Below are positions 23,516 to 33,812 of a DNA stretch of 64,000 nucleotides, piece by piece. Position 1 is the first letter of the stretch. Every line of letters begins with the position of its first letter. The translations under genes and the position numbers were made by a program. Origin of the DNA: Branchiostoma floridae. Lineage: Eukaryota; Chordata; Leptocardii; Amphioxiformes; Branchiostomatidae. The stretch is from positions 28,986,226 to 29,050,225 of the forward strand of contig NC_049979.1 in the NCBI RefSeq assembly GCF_000003815.2, written 5' to 3'. The notes under the pieces were generated by a model that was not told where the DNA came from, made no database searches, and was given only the letters and a program-made list of their open reading frames with translations.

Positions 23516-25624
23516 TCGTTTGGGTGCTTCGGACAGTTTTTAAAAAAAAGGCTGTTAACACTGAATAGCTCTCTCTGGTATCTTCATTACAGTTGGGAAA
23601 AGGGTGTTCACTGACCTGTAGTAACCTTTAACTCATTGCGGTCATTCACTCACAAATCTTCACCGCACTTCGATAAGGATGAAGCTAAGAAATCGATAAG
23701 ACGCAGATGAGAAACGAGAAAGTGACTGAGACCGCTGTCTTGACCAGTTTGTGGTCTTTTCGATCAATGCTTACTGCTCTATAGTGGCTCTCGTTGCAGG
23801 AAGATATGTGGCACGAACGACTCTATGGTCAAATGATGAAGGGATGTTCACTGCAAAAACTGGAGTGGAGAGGTAGATTTTTCAGTGTGAAAAATGCAAA
23901 TCACAACTTCTTACAACTCGTATTTTCCTAGAACTATAATAGAGTGGAGCTTGTTACCATCAAGTACTCTAAGAGCATCCTCACAATATTGAAGAATGCT
24001 TGCAGTCCAATGTGCAAAGGTTAGGTGTGACAGGTTGTGCCGCCTGTCCAGACCTACGAATCAGGTAGGTCATGCCAAAGGGCTGTCATACTGGCTACAC
24101 AGTTACAGATACAGAAACTCCAACCTCCTTGATAAAGTCGGACCCTGTATTCATAAAGGCCAACATTGAGAGATCGATGGACATGTATACCAAAGGTCAT
24201 AGCTTGTTGTATCCAGTGGTGACCCCGGGGTGACTGGGACGCCAGATTGCCTCATCTGTTACACCTGTGGTTGTTTCTTCTACTGTCAGCTTCATTTTTC
24301 ATCGTTTCTAGCAGGTAACTTGGGCTGCATCCCTGACCCTTTCTTTACAAGAGTTTTCTGTCTTCCATAAGCTTCTATGCGTTTATACCACACTGACGTA
24401 ATCATAGTTAAAGATGACATCCGCCAGCGCATTGATTTTTGCCTGTTCTCAACCCAAAAAACTGTGGCTACATGTAACCCAATAGCACCCTGGTCAATCA
24501 GAATTTTATGCTTGCCAGAGGATCTGTTCTCCAGGGTAAGGGGGCACTCGGTCGGAGCATGGGGCCACAGCGACAATGCCCCCCCCCCCACTTTAAACAA
24601 GATAAGCAAAAAAACAAAAACATTATTGAAATGGCGATTATTGTCTCTTACAGTCTTACTGGAGGTGAACATAAGACAAACCAAGCCTGGGAAAGAATGG
24701 ACTAGATTTTTAGTCCTATGGACTTAGCAGCATTTTTCTGTTAGATTTTTTTTTTTCACTCGCCCTCGCGCTTTGTCTTGGAGTCTCCAGATGATGTCAT
24801 CCTTGAAATTAAGTCAATGTGACCATAGGTCTAGGAACTCATCTACGAAAAGGTTCAACGAATCCACATCGCATCATTCACGATGAGCAGACCAACTTGA
24901 ACATTCTATGTCAAGCGTGGAGACTTGCAGGAAGGATTAACTCCAAGGGAGAGCGTTCTGGTTCTACAGATAATATTTTTCTGAATCTAAAGAATAATTT
25001 TATTGACAATTTGACATTGGTATTGACTTTGGACTTACAACAGGTACATTATATTCGGCAGCAATATTCTCATAACCCCTCGACTACCAGATATTATATC
25101 ACGAACAAGCATTGGACAAACTTCGAACGGGGCGATGTTACGACATACTTGGTAAGTTTTGCGGCAATATATCTATGCATACTTGTCTGTCAATTTATAA
25201 ACTTAGCAATTTCATTATCCAATTGACTTTGACCTCTGTCAATAATCACCCCATTGAAACCCATCACAAAAATTTGTGACGTTTTGAAATCTAGGGCTGA
25301 TGTGTAAAGTGTGTGTGTGAATATTTTCTCTTCAATTTGCAGTCTTGACAAATTGACGCTCCTCTTGCTTCGAGCCGAAAATCGACCCAATGTTTCCCGT
25401 AGGAACAGAAACGTAAGGTCGCCATTTTGATTATGCATCATGAAAATGCGGTTGTAGGGTTTCATGTCTTGTTGTTGTTACAACTATGCCACTAGGAAAA
25501 ACATATTGTTTTGCTGGTGTGTTCTTTTTATTTCTTCTTCTGCCAGTAGCCAATCAGAGCTGAGAACCGCGTCACGATATTAGCTGTATATTGTAAATAT
25601 GAAAGGTTTTATCTCAAACACAAC
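23516..25624. other. No recognised gene
   Basis: ORFs of 130-135 codons (minus 24292-24684, plus 24819-25226) have no family character. About 24405-24450 contains ATGACATCCGCCAGCGCATT, shared in inverted form with 35325-35352 and part of a diverged dispersed repeat. Confidence 0.4.
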
Positions 25625-25720
25625 ACTATAGGGCGAGCCTAATGATATAGCATTGTGTGCGAATAGCTTGCTAAAAAGCTACAGGGAAAACATTCTGCAT
25701 TTTGCAGTCCGACAAAACCT
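25625..25720 (+). repeat. Dispersed repeat H, partial copy
   Basis: GGGCGAGCCTAATG, ATTGTGTGCGAATAGCTTG and ATTCTGCATTTTGCAG match the corresponding words at 9425-9560. Confidence 0.5.
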
Positions 25721-25775
25721 ATTGAAGATTATTGCATTTGGAGTTAAATTATTTTGATGCTTCATAATAGTATAT

Positions 25776-26215
25776 GTTCATTAGACTTTGGCATGGCCAA
25801 GAGGCTTTTTTCATACATTGCAATTCTATTGTACCAGACATTATGGCCTCAAACAAAATCGACTGAAGAATGAAATGGTCTTTGTATTTGAGTTTGCTTT
25901 GTATTTGAGACTGCATTTGAAGTTAGATCCTTTGATACCGTTAAAAACGTTAATTAGACTTTGCAATGTCCATTCCATCCCTCGCAATTCTATTGTAACA
26001 GAAATTATGGCCTGAGACCAAATAGAAGAATGAAATGGTCATTGAAGTTTGCTTTTCGTTTGAGATTGCATTTTCATTTTTTTCATACTAAAACACGTTA
26101 ATTAGACCTTGCAATGTCCAAGAGGCCTATTCTATACCTTGCAATTCTATACTTCAGTAATAGTCCATTGTAAGAGAAATTATGGCCTGAGAAAAAAAAT
26201 AGAAGATTAAAATGT
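25776..26215 (+). repeat. Three-copy tandem repeat, ~155 bp
   Basis: Units begin near 25776, 25950 and 26098 with TTAGACTTTGCAATGTCCA or variants. They continue with TTGCAATTCTATTGTAAC, AAATTATGGCCTGAGA and AGAAGAATGAAATGGTC. Confidence 0.8.
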
Positions 26216-26469
26216 TCCTGAGTTTGCTCGGGGTCACCTTACGTATACGTATACAAATTGCTTGTTGTTAATAAAAGCCTCGATACGTTCTCCTCCATAG
26301 AATGTTGATGTTAATTTTCTATACACGCATCCTCCTAATTAATAAAGTGTTGTCCTTCATCTAAACAGTACCTCAGTGTATCATCGAGCACTAGATGTAA
26401 GTTGTGACCTTCTCGAGGCGTTACTATTACCTTCCGGGTATATGTTTTTGGGTGAGTGCATTTGTGCCC

Positions 26470-26470
<1 letters not shown>

Positions 26471-26533
<63 letters not shown>

Positions 26534-26564
26534 GCCTGTCTGTCTGTCTGTCTGTCTGTCTGTC
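26471..26564. repeat. (TCTG)n microsatellite
   Basis: About 23 tetranucleotide units with a single TCTGCCTG interruption. Confidence 0.98.
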
Positions 26565-26700
26565 AAATTACAGAATCCAGAGATTCTTAAGTTATGCTGA
26601 CCACTCATACCTGGAAGACACGAACACAAACAAACACACACGCGCGCGAGCAGGTAAGCCAAAACCAATACCTCCTCTTTCAAGCATAAAATAAACCAGT
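26565..26700 (-). repeat. Dispersed repeat F, partial copy
   Basis: The minus strand reads GTGGTCAGCATAACTTAAG then AATCTCTGGATTCTG, preceded by a GTGTGTTTGTTTGTG tract. It ends about 5 bp beyond the splice donor of the eag exon at 26710. Confidence 0.6.
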
Positions 26701-26709
26701 GTGACTTAC

Positions 26710-26838
26710 CATTGGTCTCGGCGTCGTCTATCGGTTGCTTGAGAAGAGTAATGTCCTTGAAGGTACAGAGGAACAGTACCACCTTGTCCTTCTCGTTTTT
26801 GATGGGCGCCACGTGAAGTAGAAACCATAGTGGCGTTC
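26710..26838 (-). CDS. KCNH (eag-like): Eag-type K+ channel exon, end of PAS domain
   Basis: Partial CDS: one 129-bp exon (2 bases, 42 codons, 1 base). The peptide runs from [18 protein letters not shown] through [20 protein letters not shown] to ETN, matching the last strands of the N-terminal PAS (eag) domain of KCNH1/KCNH5 and Drosophila Eag. Elk and Erg subfamilies differ in this segment. The acceptor is a pyrimidine-rich stretch ending CCCACCTAG; the donor is ATG|GTAAGT. The first two bases (GA) complete an Arg codon with the A that ends the previous exon. The PAS domain acts in the cytoplasm and modulates channel gating by contacting the C-terminal cyclic-nucleotide-binding-like domain (family knowledge). 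The exon is flanked by repeat F downstream and by MITE-A 50 bp upstream. No stop or frameshift is seen. Confidence 0.93.
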
Positions 26839-26888
26839 CTAGGTGGGACACAATGAACACAACTTGTCAATGTCAGGACTGGTGACAC

Positions 26889-27098
26889 TAGTTCACCTTT
26901 ATCCGTAGCGTTACCTATATCCGTTCAACAGTTGTATTTAGGAACAGGTTAGTAAGGGATATCAAGTCGACTTAAGGTGGTTTCAATTTGTGATCTAAAA
27001 ACATTGCAGCTTGAAAATACCGTCCGTCGACTTCATATCCCTGATTTTGAATACAAGGGATAATAGGTTACCCCGCGGATAAAGGTGAATCAGCGTTA
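26889..27098. mobile_element. MITE-A copy 6, in eag intron
   Basis: The left arm is TAGTTCACCTTTATCCG with GTTACCTATATCCGTT. The right arm is GATAATAGGTTACCCCGCGG and ATAAAGGTGAATCAGCGTTA. Its left end is 50 bp upstream (in transcript direction) of the acceptor of exon 26710-26838, so it sits just outside the region expected to contain the branch point. Confidence 0.8.
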
Positions 27099-27562
27099 TA
27101 TACTACATACTTATATACTACATACACTTTCTACTCGCATTCGAGTTCCTAGACTATACGAGTCAGAATGTCCACGAAAATAAGGGGTCTCCTAACAGCG
27201 TCTGAAGTCAAGCAGCTTATGATTTGTACCTCAGAACCAATTGTGTAAATGGTAGGCTAGACTCAACATATTGACTTATTCATATCTATATAGTCAAATA
27301 TGTAAGCAATGCATCTGTATACAATTGTCTGTTTATATGTAGTATATGTAGTTGTAATAGACCTTAGGAATGTCGCTGTATTTTTTGTTATAAAGATTTC
27401 CTATCAACTGGTCATAAAGTACGATGTCTTACAAGCTTATGTCGTTACATTATGTCGTAGGAAATTGAGTTTCGTTAAAAATATCCACTTATTTTGTAAC
27501 TAACTTTACGTTTCACCGTTTCCGTCAAACTGTATATATACTGGGTCTGGGAGGGGGCCAGA

Positions 27563-27856
27563 GTCATAGACAGGGAAGAAAACAGGCGGATCCGGTAGAT
27601 CAAGGAGGCAGTCTGGATAAGAAAGTCAACCCCAGTGATGAACCGGGACGAGGGGGGATACAAACTTGGCCACGTTTGGGATAGTGTTCTCTCCGCAAAA
27701 GCGCCACCTACATCAGCTACATATAGCGGCGAGAAGCAGAACTCCAGTCAGAAGAGTCTGAGGAAGATGTCTGATAGACACCAAAACGTAAGCACAGTAA
27801 GTATAACCTGGTTGTGTACAAGAATTCTCCTATATCCTGCACATATACCAATTTGA
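27563..27856 (+). mobile_element. Penelope-like element C-terminus
   Basis: The plus frame reads VIDREENRRIR, one in-frame TAG, then IKEAVWIRKSTPVMNRDEGG and YKLGHVWDSVL, to a stop at 27854. The I-K-E-A ... I-R-K ... N-R-D-E-G-x-Y-x-L order is that of the C-terminal end of the GIY-YIG endonuclease region of Penelope-like retroelements. The following DNA, CTGAGGAAGATGTCTGATAG, ACACCAAAACGT, corresponds to the GAAGGTGACAGACGGTCACC GAAAC motif of the other tail repeats in this window, linking them to this class. The element is 5' truncated, carries a nonsense codon, and is antisense to the eag gene inside its intron. Confidence 0.7.
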
Positions 27857-28804
27857 GCACCGCATCTATAGGTAAAATATTTAATAATTCCAGTGTAATA
27901 ATTGCCTAACACTGTGCGAGCCTCGCGTTCCACGGTCAATTTATCCCTGCGTGCGGGACCGAAATCCGGAACGACGCCAAACGTACTCAAAACGTATCAT
28001 CCGAGGATGATTCTATTTACTGTGACACATGTGGAGAGATAACGGTGTCTGAGAATTGTATCCGTCAGCGTGAGTGGGAATATCATTGTATCAGATTGAT
28101 CGAGAATATTGTCTTGTCATGCAGTGGTACATTTGGCATTTCCCTCCATATGGTTGCAGATAGTCAGTGAAAGGTAACACTTGGTAAGGCCTAGGAATAA
28201 AACGTTGTGTTTCCAATTACTCGACCGACACTAGCACAAACCTGAGAACCCTAGCTTTTTTGGGTCATCCTCTGGCAAAAGGCAGAAAACTTTCGATCTA
28301 AAATCTTGGTGACGAAGTTCAAAACACTTTCTGTAACGGTTACACTACGCTAACGGTTTAATGCTTTGATTATTTGATGTTAGAATGTGTAATAAACATT
28401 GTGCGTCTTTGTGCAATGTATAATGTTAATAATGTTATATGTACAATGTATATAATATTAATCTGTATTATCACAATAGGATGCCGAAAAATACCCGTAC
28501 CTGATGTATTTCAGATTTCACATTGCTTAATTAAGCAGTGTTTATGACGGTTATCCATCTAGGTAAACAATATTTAAAGGGCATATCAATCTCGGAGATT
28601 TACTGCCAGACGTTTCGAATGATATCCATTACTTTTCTTCAGCGACACTAGAATATAATGATATTGTTATGCTGTATTTGTTGGCTTAATCTGGCTGAGA
28701 TCTAAAGAAAAGGGAGAATCCCTACCTACCAACCCTAGGTTTTACAGGACCGGAACCGAAAAAACACAATTATTTTCCTAGGCCTAAGATAAAAAGACAC
28801 GTAC

Positions 28805-28911
28805 TGTTTTTCTTGTACATGAGGATTTCCACTTGTGCCGTGTCCTGAACCTCCAGCGTCTCCTCGATCTTTTTAACGGTTTCCTTGTCGGTGAGTTCTC
28901 CGTGCATAAAT
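28805..28911 (-). CDS. KCNH (eag-like): Eag-type K+ channel exon, middle of PAS domain
   Basis: Partial CDS: a 107-bp exon (1 base, 35 codons, 1 base). The peptide begins FMHGELTDKETVKKIEETLE and ends VEILMYKKN. It matches the central helix-strand region of the Eag PAS domain; GELTDKET and EILMYKKN are near-invariant in KCNH1/5 and fly Eag. The acceptor is TTTCTCTCTGAACAG; the donor is AAC A|GTACGT. The joined frame across both introns gives ...TCRFMHGEL... and ...YKKNRTPLWF..., as expected for the family. This excludes a processed pseudogene and supports a functional exon. Confidence 0.93.
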
Positions 28912-29582
28912 CTGTTCAGAGAGAAACAAAGGGGGGAGGGGGCATAGATGTCAAAACGAAATCTTCACATGTAGAACAAGTAGCTTACTACAACAGTCGT
29001 CAATACCTCCTCCCACTCGGACGACGCTCTTACCGCGCTCTTTCTGCGATCTAAGAGTTGATAGATCGCTCAAAGAATTGTTATGGAAAAAGACAACGAA
29101 TCGTTTTAACCCATTGTGTATTTTGTTACCTTTTCGAATTCAGTCACACTTTTACATCCTATATGATGTACTCAGTATCAAATCAAAGGTTACACACATC
29201 CGGTTTAGGTCGCTGTGAGAGCACAGCGCGATCACCGTCAAGTAAAAATGGGGGGGGGGGGTAATTGAAAGTAAATATCATCAAACATAAACTATGCAAA
29301 TCAGGGTCTCATTTGCATAAATCATCATAAAATAACAGTATAGCAATCTTTACTAAAATAGAATTTCAAGACTTTGACAAACTTGTGATATTTGGTTACT
29401 ACACAAGATCATCGACTGATGTAGTAGATGCAAATGAGGATGTTAATTGCAACAAAAATCCTTTATGATACGTATTTCGTAAAGGTAAGTATCATTCGGC
29501 GAAGGTAGGGAGTCGTGGAACTCTAATTTCTTTCTAATTCGCACACGGATATAGGTTACCCCGCGGATAAAGGTGAACTAAC
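28912..29582 (-). other. Eag intron (671 bp)
   Basis: The intron runs from the donor GTTAGT at 29582 to the AACAG acceptor at 28912. It contains a G-tract at about 29249-29260 and, touching the donor, one arm of MITE-A. No other gene is seen. Confidence 0.85.
29545..29581. mobile_element. Single MITE-A arm at a splice donor
   Basis: ACGGATATAGGTTACCCC, GCGGATAAAGGTGAACTA is a near-consensus right arm. No left arm or interior is found in the preceding several hundred bases, so this is a solo arm. In transcript direction the eag donor reads CAG|GT followed by TAGTTCACC, so the terminal bases of the arm supply intron positions from +3 onward. Confidence 0.8.
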
Positions 29583-29706
29583 CTGCACGTGCAGCTCTTC
29601 TGCATGACCTCAGCACGAGAATATCCGGACAGTTTGGAGAAGCCTTCATTGCAGTACACTATCGGCCAGTCCACGATAGACGCATTTGCCAACAAGAAGC
29701 TGCTAT
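29583..29706 (-). CDS. KCNH (eag-like): Eag-type K+ channel exon, start of PAS domain
   Basis: Partial CDS: a 124-bp exon (2 bases, 40 codons, 2 bases). The peptide contains [20 protein letters not shown] and [18 protein letters not shown], the first strands and helices of the Eag PAS domain; [11 protein letters not shown] and [12 protein letters not shown] are diagnostic of KCNH1/KCNH5/Eag rather than Elk or Erg. The acceptor is GTCTTTGCAG; the donor is TGCAG|GTTAGT. The phase (AT at the start, needing one base from upstream) implies a previous short exon carrying the start codon and the N-terminal cap, which I could not find in 29707-64000. Confidence 0.94.
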
Positions 29707-29724
29707 CTGCAAAGACAACAAGAA

Positions 29725-29860
29725 CAAAAATTCAATGGACCAGAAAGGCAACATTTTTGAGAAAATACAGGAAGATTCCCTTCCAATAATTTTCCTTTTG
29801 TCAAGCTACTCACACACAATTTTGTACAATTTGGCTCGCCCCAGAGGCGTAACCAAAAAC
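29725..29860 (-). repeat. Dispersed repeat H, copy 3
   Basis: On minus: GGGGCGAGCCAAATTG, TTGACAAAAGGAAAATTA, CCTGTATTTTCTCAAAAATG, as at 9425-9560. It starts within 20 bp of the eag exon acceptor and continues into a (GAA)n run at 29861-29897. Confidence 0.6.
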
Positions 29861-30014
29861 ATAAGAGGAAGAAGAAGAAGAAGAAAGAAGAAGAACGCAC
29901 TAGTAAAACAACATGTTTTCCCTATCGGGAAATATTCGCGAACACCGAAGTTGATTGTTCGTTTGTTTGTTTGTTTGTTTGTATTGTACACCTGATGAAC
30001 ATGGCGCTACACAC

Positions 30015-30150
30015 CAGGTTTGTACTGAACAACTGCATATCCGAGCAGACTTTAATTGATCCAATCACAACAGTAAGGACCACTATCCATTTCGACAAGT
30101 GTGGTGGGTTCTTTAACGTGCTCTAGGTGTGGCTGTCGTCAAACACGAGA
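30015..30150 (+). repeat. Dispersed repeat K, copy 1
   Basis: GCATATCCGAGCAGA, TTGATCCAATCACA, TTTCGACAAGTG, GGTTCTTTAACGTGCTCTAG and GTGTGGCT recur in order at 50440-50590. Non-coding. Confidence 0.6.
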
Positions 30151-30164
30151 CCTTAATTTAGCGT

Positions 30165-30305
30165 CGACTGCCCTAAACCGAAGCTAGGTACTCAGGCTTT
30201 AAGTAAGGTGCCTTTTCAAGGGCACAACGTCGGGGGCATACTAGTATCAGGGGACAGGCCAAGAACCTCTGAGCCAAACACCATAGCATTACGCCAAGTG
30301 ACGCC
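30165..30305 (-). repeat. SINE-C partial copy
   Basis: On minus: a tRNA-like 5' part TTGGCGTAATGCTATGGTGT, then GAGGTTCTTGG, GTGCCCTTGAAAAGGCACCT. The 3' part is missing. Confidence 0.55.
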
Positions 30306-30534
30306 ACTAATGCTAAACGTTTAATATGGGGCCTGTATGCCTGATCATTATGAAATTTTAGAGGATGCTTCCTGAGTTCATATGACTGAAGCACACACGT
30401 GATCTCTCTTGATGAAACTGTGCCGTCGTCAACAACTGCCTCTTCTGAATCTCCTATTTTTGTGTAAACAACGGATGGTGTAGCAAAGATGGCAAGTCGA
30501 GCACACTCCACACTTACGCGAGTGGGTGGAGTCT

Positions 30535-30745
30535 TTGACTTGCATTTTGGTAGCTGGTGAGTTCGTTCCCCGGCCGAGTCATACCAAAGACATTGTAACG
30601 CTATATGCTGCTTTCCCTGCTTAGCACTCAGCATTTGGAGTGTGAGCACTAGCCCCCTTGCTGTAATGATTGCACAAAAGCTGTGTGGTACACTGAAACG
30701 GAGATAGGCGCCGCACTATACACCATCTGGTGCGGGAAGGACTTA
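30535..30745 (+). repeat. SINE-D copy (tRNA-derived)
   Basis: A B-box-like GAGTTCGTTCCCCGGCC is followed by GAGTCATACCAAAGAC, CTTTCCCTGCTTAGCACTC, AGCCCCCTTGCTGTAATGAT and GCGGGAAGGACTT. The 158-codon minus ORF (30173-30649) lies across this and the SINE-C copy and is not a gene. Confidence 0.65.
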
Positions 30746-32022
30746 AACTTTAAATTTTAAGCAATTCCAAGGAAAACCTGCAAATCTTTCTGTGGCAAGG
30801 GACATGGTATTTTTGAACTGCCAGTAAAGAAATTCAAAACAAACTTTCGTTAAAACCAGTGTCTTGACGCATTTCAAATTTACGTTGGTAAACTCTATTT
30901 GTTGGATTACTTCGATCTGTTCTTTCTTCAGGATGGTATCCAACAAATGAAATACAACATATTTTCTTATGCCTAATTCCAAACAACTGTTCAAATCTTT
31001 CGTCAAGCATCTGCTCATGTACAGAACGTGACGCGGGTGACGTAGGCAAGCACTCGTCAGTGAAACCCTTCATCAAATGACTCGGTAGTGTTCCCTCCAT
31101 CAAATGATTCTGTCAGAAACTGTACTGTCGAAGTTCGCGCAGGGTATGGGCTGTTAAGTGAGTACAGAGGTAACACGAGTTTGGAGATCTCATACCTCCA
31201 TGACATTCGTAGGTTTTTAAAAATATCTTGTTTGACCTTTTCTAATAGATTAGGTTAAGAAAGTTGTAAATAGCGGGATTTGTTTTAGATAATGGTTTTC
31301 TCCTATATTCAACATATTCTATCAAAATCTTATCGGCAGAATTCCAGTTCATGATGAATTTTGCAAATAGCGCTTACATAATCTATGCATAGTGAAGTAC
31401 ACCTTTACCTACCTAACTATAACTTCTACATGTCATAAGTATGAATTCACCATCATTTACTACCAAGGAAAACTGAATCATTACTTCGGAGGACATTTAA
31501 TCATTGTGTACAATTATTGTTGCAACGTCGGCTGTTGCGCAAGTATGCACAATGCCTTATATACCCTTCCATCATTATATGCTCAACTTATTATGTGTTG
31601 TCACCAGATAACGGATGACTGGTATTTAGCTTTCTAATACTTTGACAGAAATGCTCTTTACAGGCTCTTCAAGAAGTCTCACTCGTGTATAAGGAGCTCA
31701 GTTGAAATATATAAAGGGGATTTGAGTCAGTTTCCTTTGAGTGGTGTTTGTGCATACTTTTAGATCAACCAAGCCTTACCCAAGGCTAGTCTTAGATCCA
31801 GGAAGTCCATATATAAACCATTTCCTTTATCGGACTGTTATCACAGCTTACATTAACCTATATTTTCTGTTTCACTGATGCTAGGAGAGAATGTAGGGTC
31901 TGTAGCTAATCCACAATAACCCACTATTGATCATAGATAATAAAGACTGATAAACATGACTATAAAATGTCTTGATGATTATTTTCAAACGGCATCCGCC
32001 ATTTTTCATCAGCTCAGAATAC
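30746..32022. other. No recognised gene
   Basis: Overlapping minus ORFs of about 90 codons at 30743-31103 have no family character that I can name. The rest is AT-rich. Confidence 0.4.
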
Positions 32023-32238
32023 GCTCGTTCGTCATTCCCAGCACGCATGCGCATCGACAGGAATTGTGGGTAATATTTCGAAGGTAAAGGACCATGACTT
32101 GTAAACAGTTTCTCTTTCGTTGTCTGATTAGCATGACACTCTCTAGACGTGTTTCGTTTTGTCTCAGGATCCCTCACCTTTGACATATTACCCATAATAC
32201 CTGTCGCTGCGCATATGTATTACGAATGGCGAACGAGC
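32023..32238. mobile_element. MITE-E
   Basis: Imperfect terminal inverted repeats of about 60 bp. The left reads GCTCGTTCGTCATTC, CATGCGCATCGACAGG, TTGTGGGTAATAT. The right reads ATATTACCCATAATACCTGT, CGCTGCGCATATG, GAATGGCGAACGAGC. The middle is about 90 bp. The 104-codon minus ORF crossing it is incidental. Confidence 0.7.
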
Positions 32239-33044
32239 TTATATAGACGGGCACCACCTTGAAGCTAATTCTTCGGTAGTGCATTTCATTTCAATGTAAA
32301 TGGATGTAATCGCAAACGTTTAGAATTAGAGGGGTTGTTTTCTTGACTATGAACAGCGGTCTGGAAACAAGGGTTTGCATAATGCCTTACGCTACACATT
32401 TATTGTGAAACAATGTCTAGGAAATGGCAATAAAGAGTTCTAAAAATACAGCCTATTATGTATACGGAATAAACTAAACTTTTTAAACTAAAAGAAGAAA
32501 GACTGAGTTGCATTTCTCGGCACTCCCGATCTAGCTCGAGATTTACTTGTAGAATCTGTGGCTTTGAGGCGTTATAGGCGTCTGTGAAAGTAGGTTGTGC
32601 AGAGGTAGGGTATTTACTGTTTCATAACTGATGGCGTCTTTCGAACGTGTTTCGTGCATTTGTCATGTCTGTACTCAACGAGTGGCAATAATCTGATACT
32701 TTATCTTCCTGACCAATATCCACAAAAGTGACACAGAGTTACTTACAACTTTTCTGAAGACTATGTACATATCATACATACTGTATGTATAAATGTATAC
32801 TGTATACTATTGAGTAGGATTTGGCGTAGGAAAGATAAGATCTGATCGCTTCCGGGGACTGACTGAAATGCACTTAGATACGGCGGATGGAAACGTTTTA
32901 TTTTTTATCTATATCCTTCTGCCGTTGCTGGGAGCGGTTGGATTGGTACGTGATGGGTCCATCTGTGCCCCAACGTTACTTTCGATTAAGATATGTCTGC
33001 CAGCTGTCTTTCTGGAAATGGGACTTCTAAGTACTGGCTCGGTC
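32239..33044. other. No recognisable feature
   Basis: AT-rich non-coding sequence. Confidence 0.4.
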
Positions 33045-33764
33045 TTAAATCAAGTGGCACTTTCGCTGAGCGTCACACTGCTGGCATTACAATGAGAGCC
33101 ATATGCGGTTTGACAGAAGTTGAATGACACATCTGCGTGCACTTAGAAAACACACTTTCCTCCTTCGCTACTTTACAATCTACTGAAACATATTTGTAGA
33201 AGTCATCTATGCTTAACTCTGTATTTGTGTGTGCGTGTGTCTGTGTGTTCATGTGTATGTGTGTGTGTCTGTGTTTGTGTGTTTGTGTGTGTTTGTGTGT
33301 GTGCATGTGTGTGTGTATGTGTGTGGGTGTATGTGTGTGTTTAAGTGTGTGTGCGCGTATGTGTGTGCGCACGCGCGCGTGTGTGTGTATATGTGTGTGT
33401 TTAAGTGTGTATGCGCGTGTGTGTGTGCGCACGCGCGCGCGTGTGTGTGTATGTGTGTGCTGAAACATATTTGTAGAAGCCATATTTGTTTAACTCCATA
33501 AAAAAATGGAGACTTTGTTTTTGGTGTGTGGTTAAATCAAGTAGCACTGTCGCTGAGCGTCACACTGCTGGCATTACAAGGAGAGCCATATGCGGTTTGA
33601 CAGAAGTTGAATGACACATCTGTGTGCACTTAGAAAACACACTTTCCTCCTGCGCTACTTTACCATCCACTAAAACATATTTGTAAAAGTCATCTTTGCT
33701 TACCTCCGTTGTTGTGTGTGTGTGTGTGTGTGTGTGTGTTTGTGTGTTTGTGTGTGTGTGTATA

Positions 33765-33812
<48 letters not shown>

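Larger units (their letters stand above)
26839..28804 (-). other. Eag intron (1966 bp)
   Basis: The intron is defined by GTACGT-type donor bases at 28804 and the CCTAG acceptor at 26839. It contains MITE-A copy 6, a Penelope-like element fragment and a copy of the CCCTACCTACC repeat at 28700-28790. Confidence 0.85.

Noticed and set aside
24819-25226. 135-codon plus ORF
   Set aside because: No recognisable domain, no splice context, and not unusual for chance in 64 kb of six-frame sequence.
26376-26600. Leu/Ser/Val/Cys ORFs over the TCTG tract
   Set aside because: Tetranucleotide repeat translation. The minus frame here is only meaningful within the eag exon 26710-26838.
30173-30649. 158-codon minus ORF
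   Set aside because: It spans SINE-C and SINE-D copies in antisense; chance open frame.
31700-31730. TATATAAAG as a promoter
   Set aside because: Isolated AT-rich word without other promoter elements or a downstream gene.
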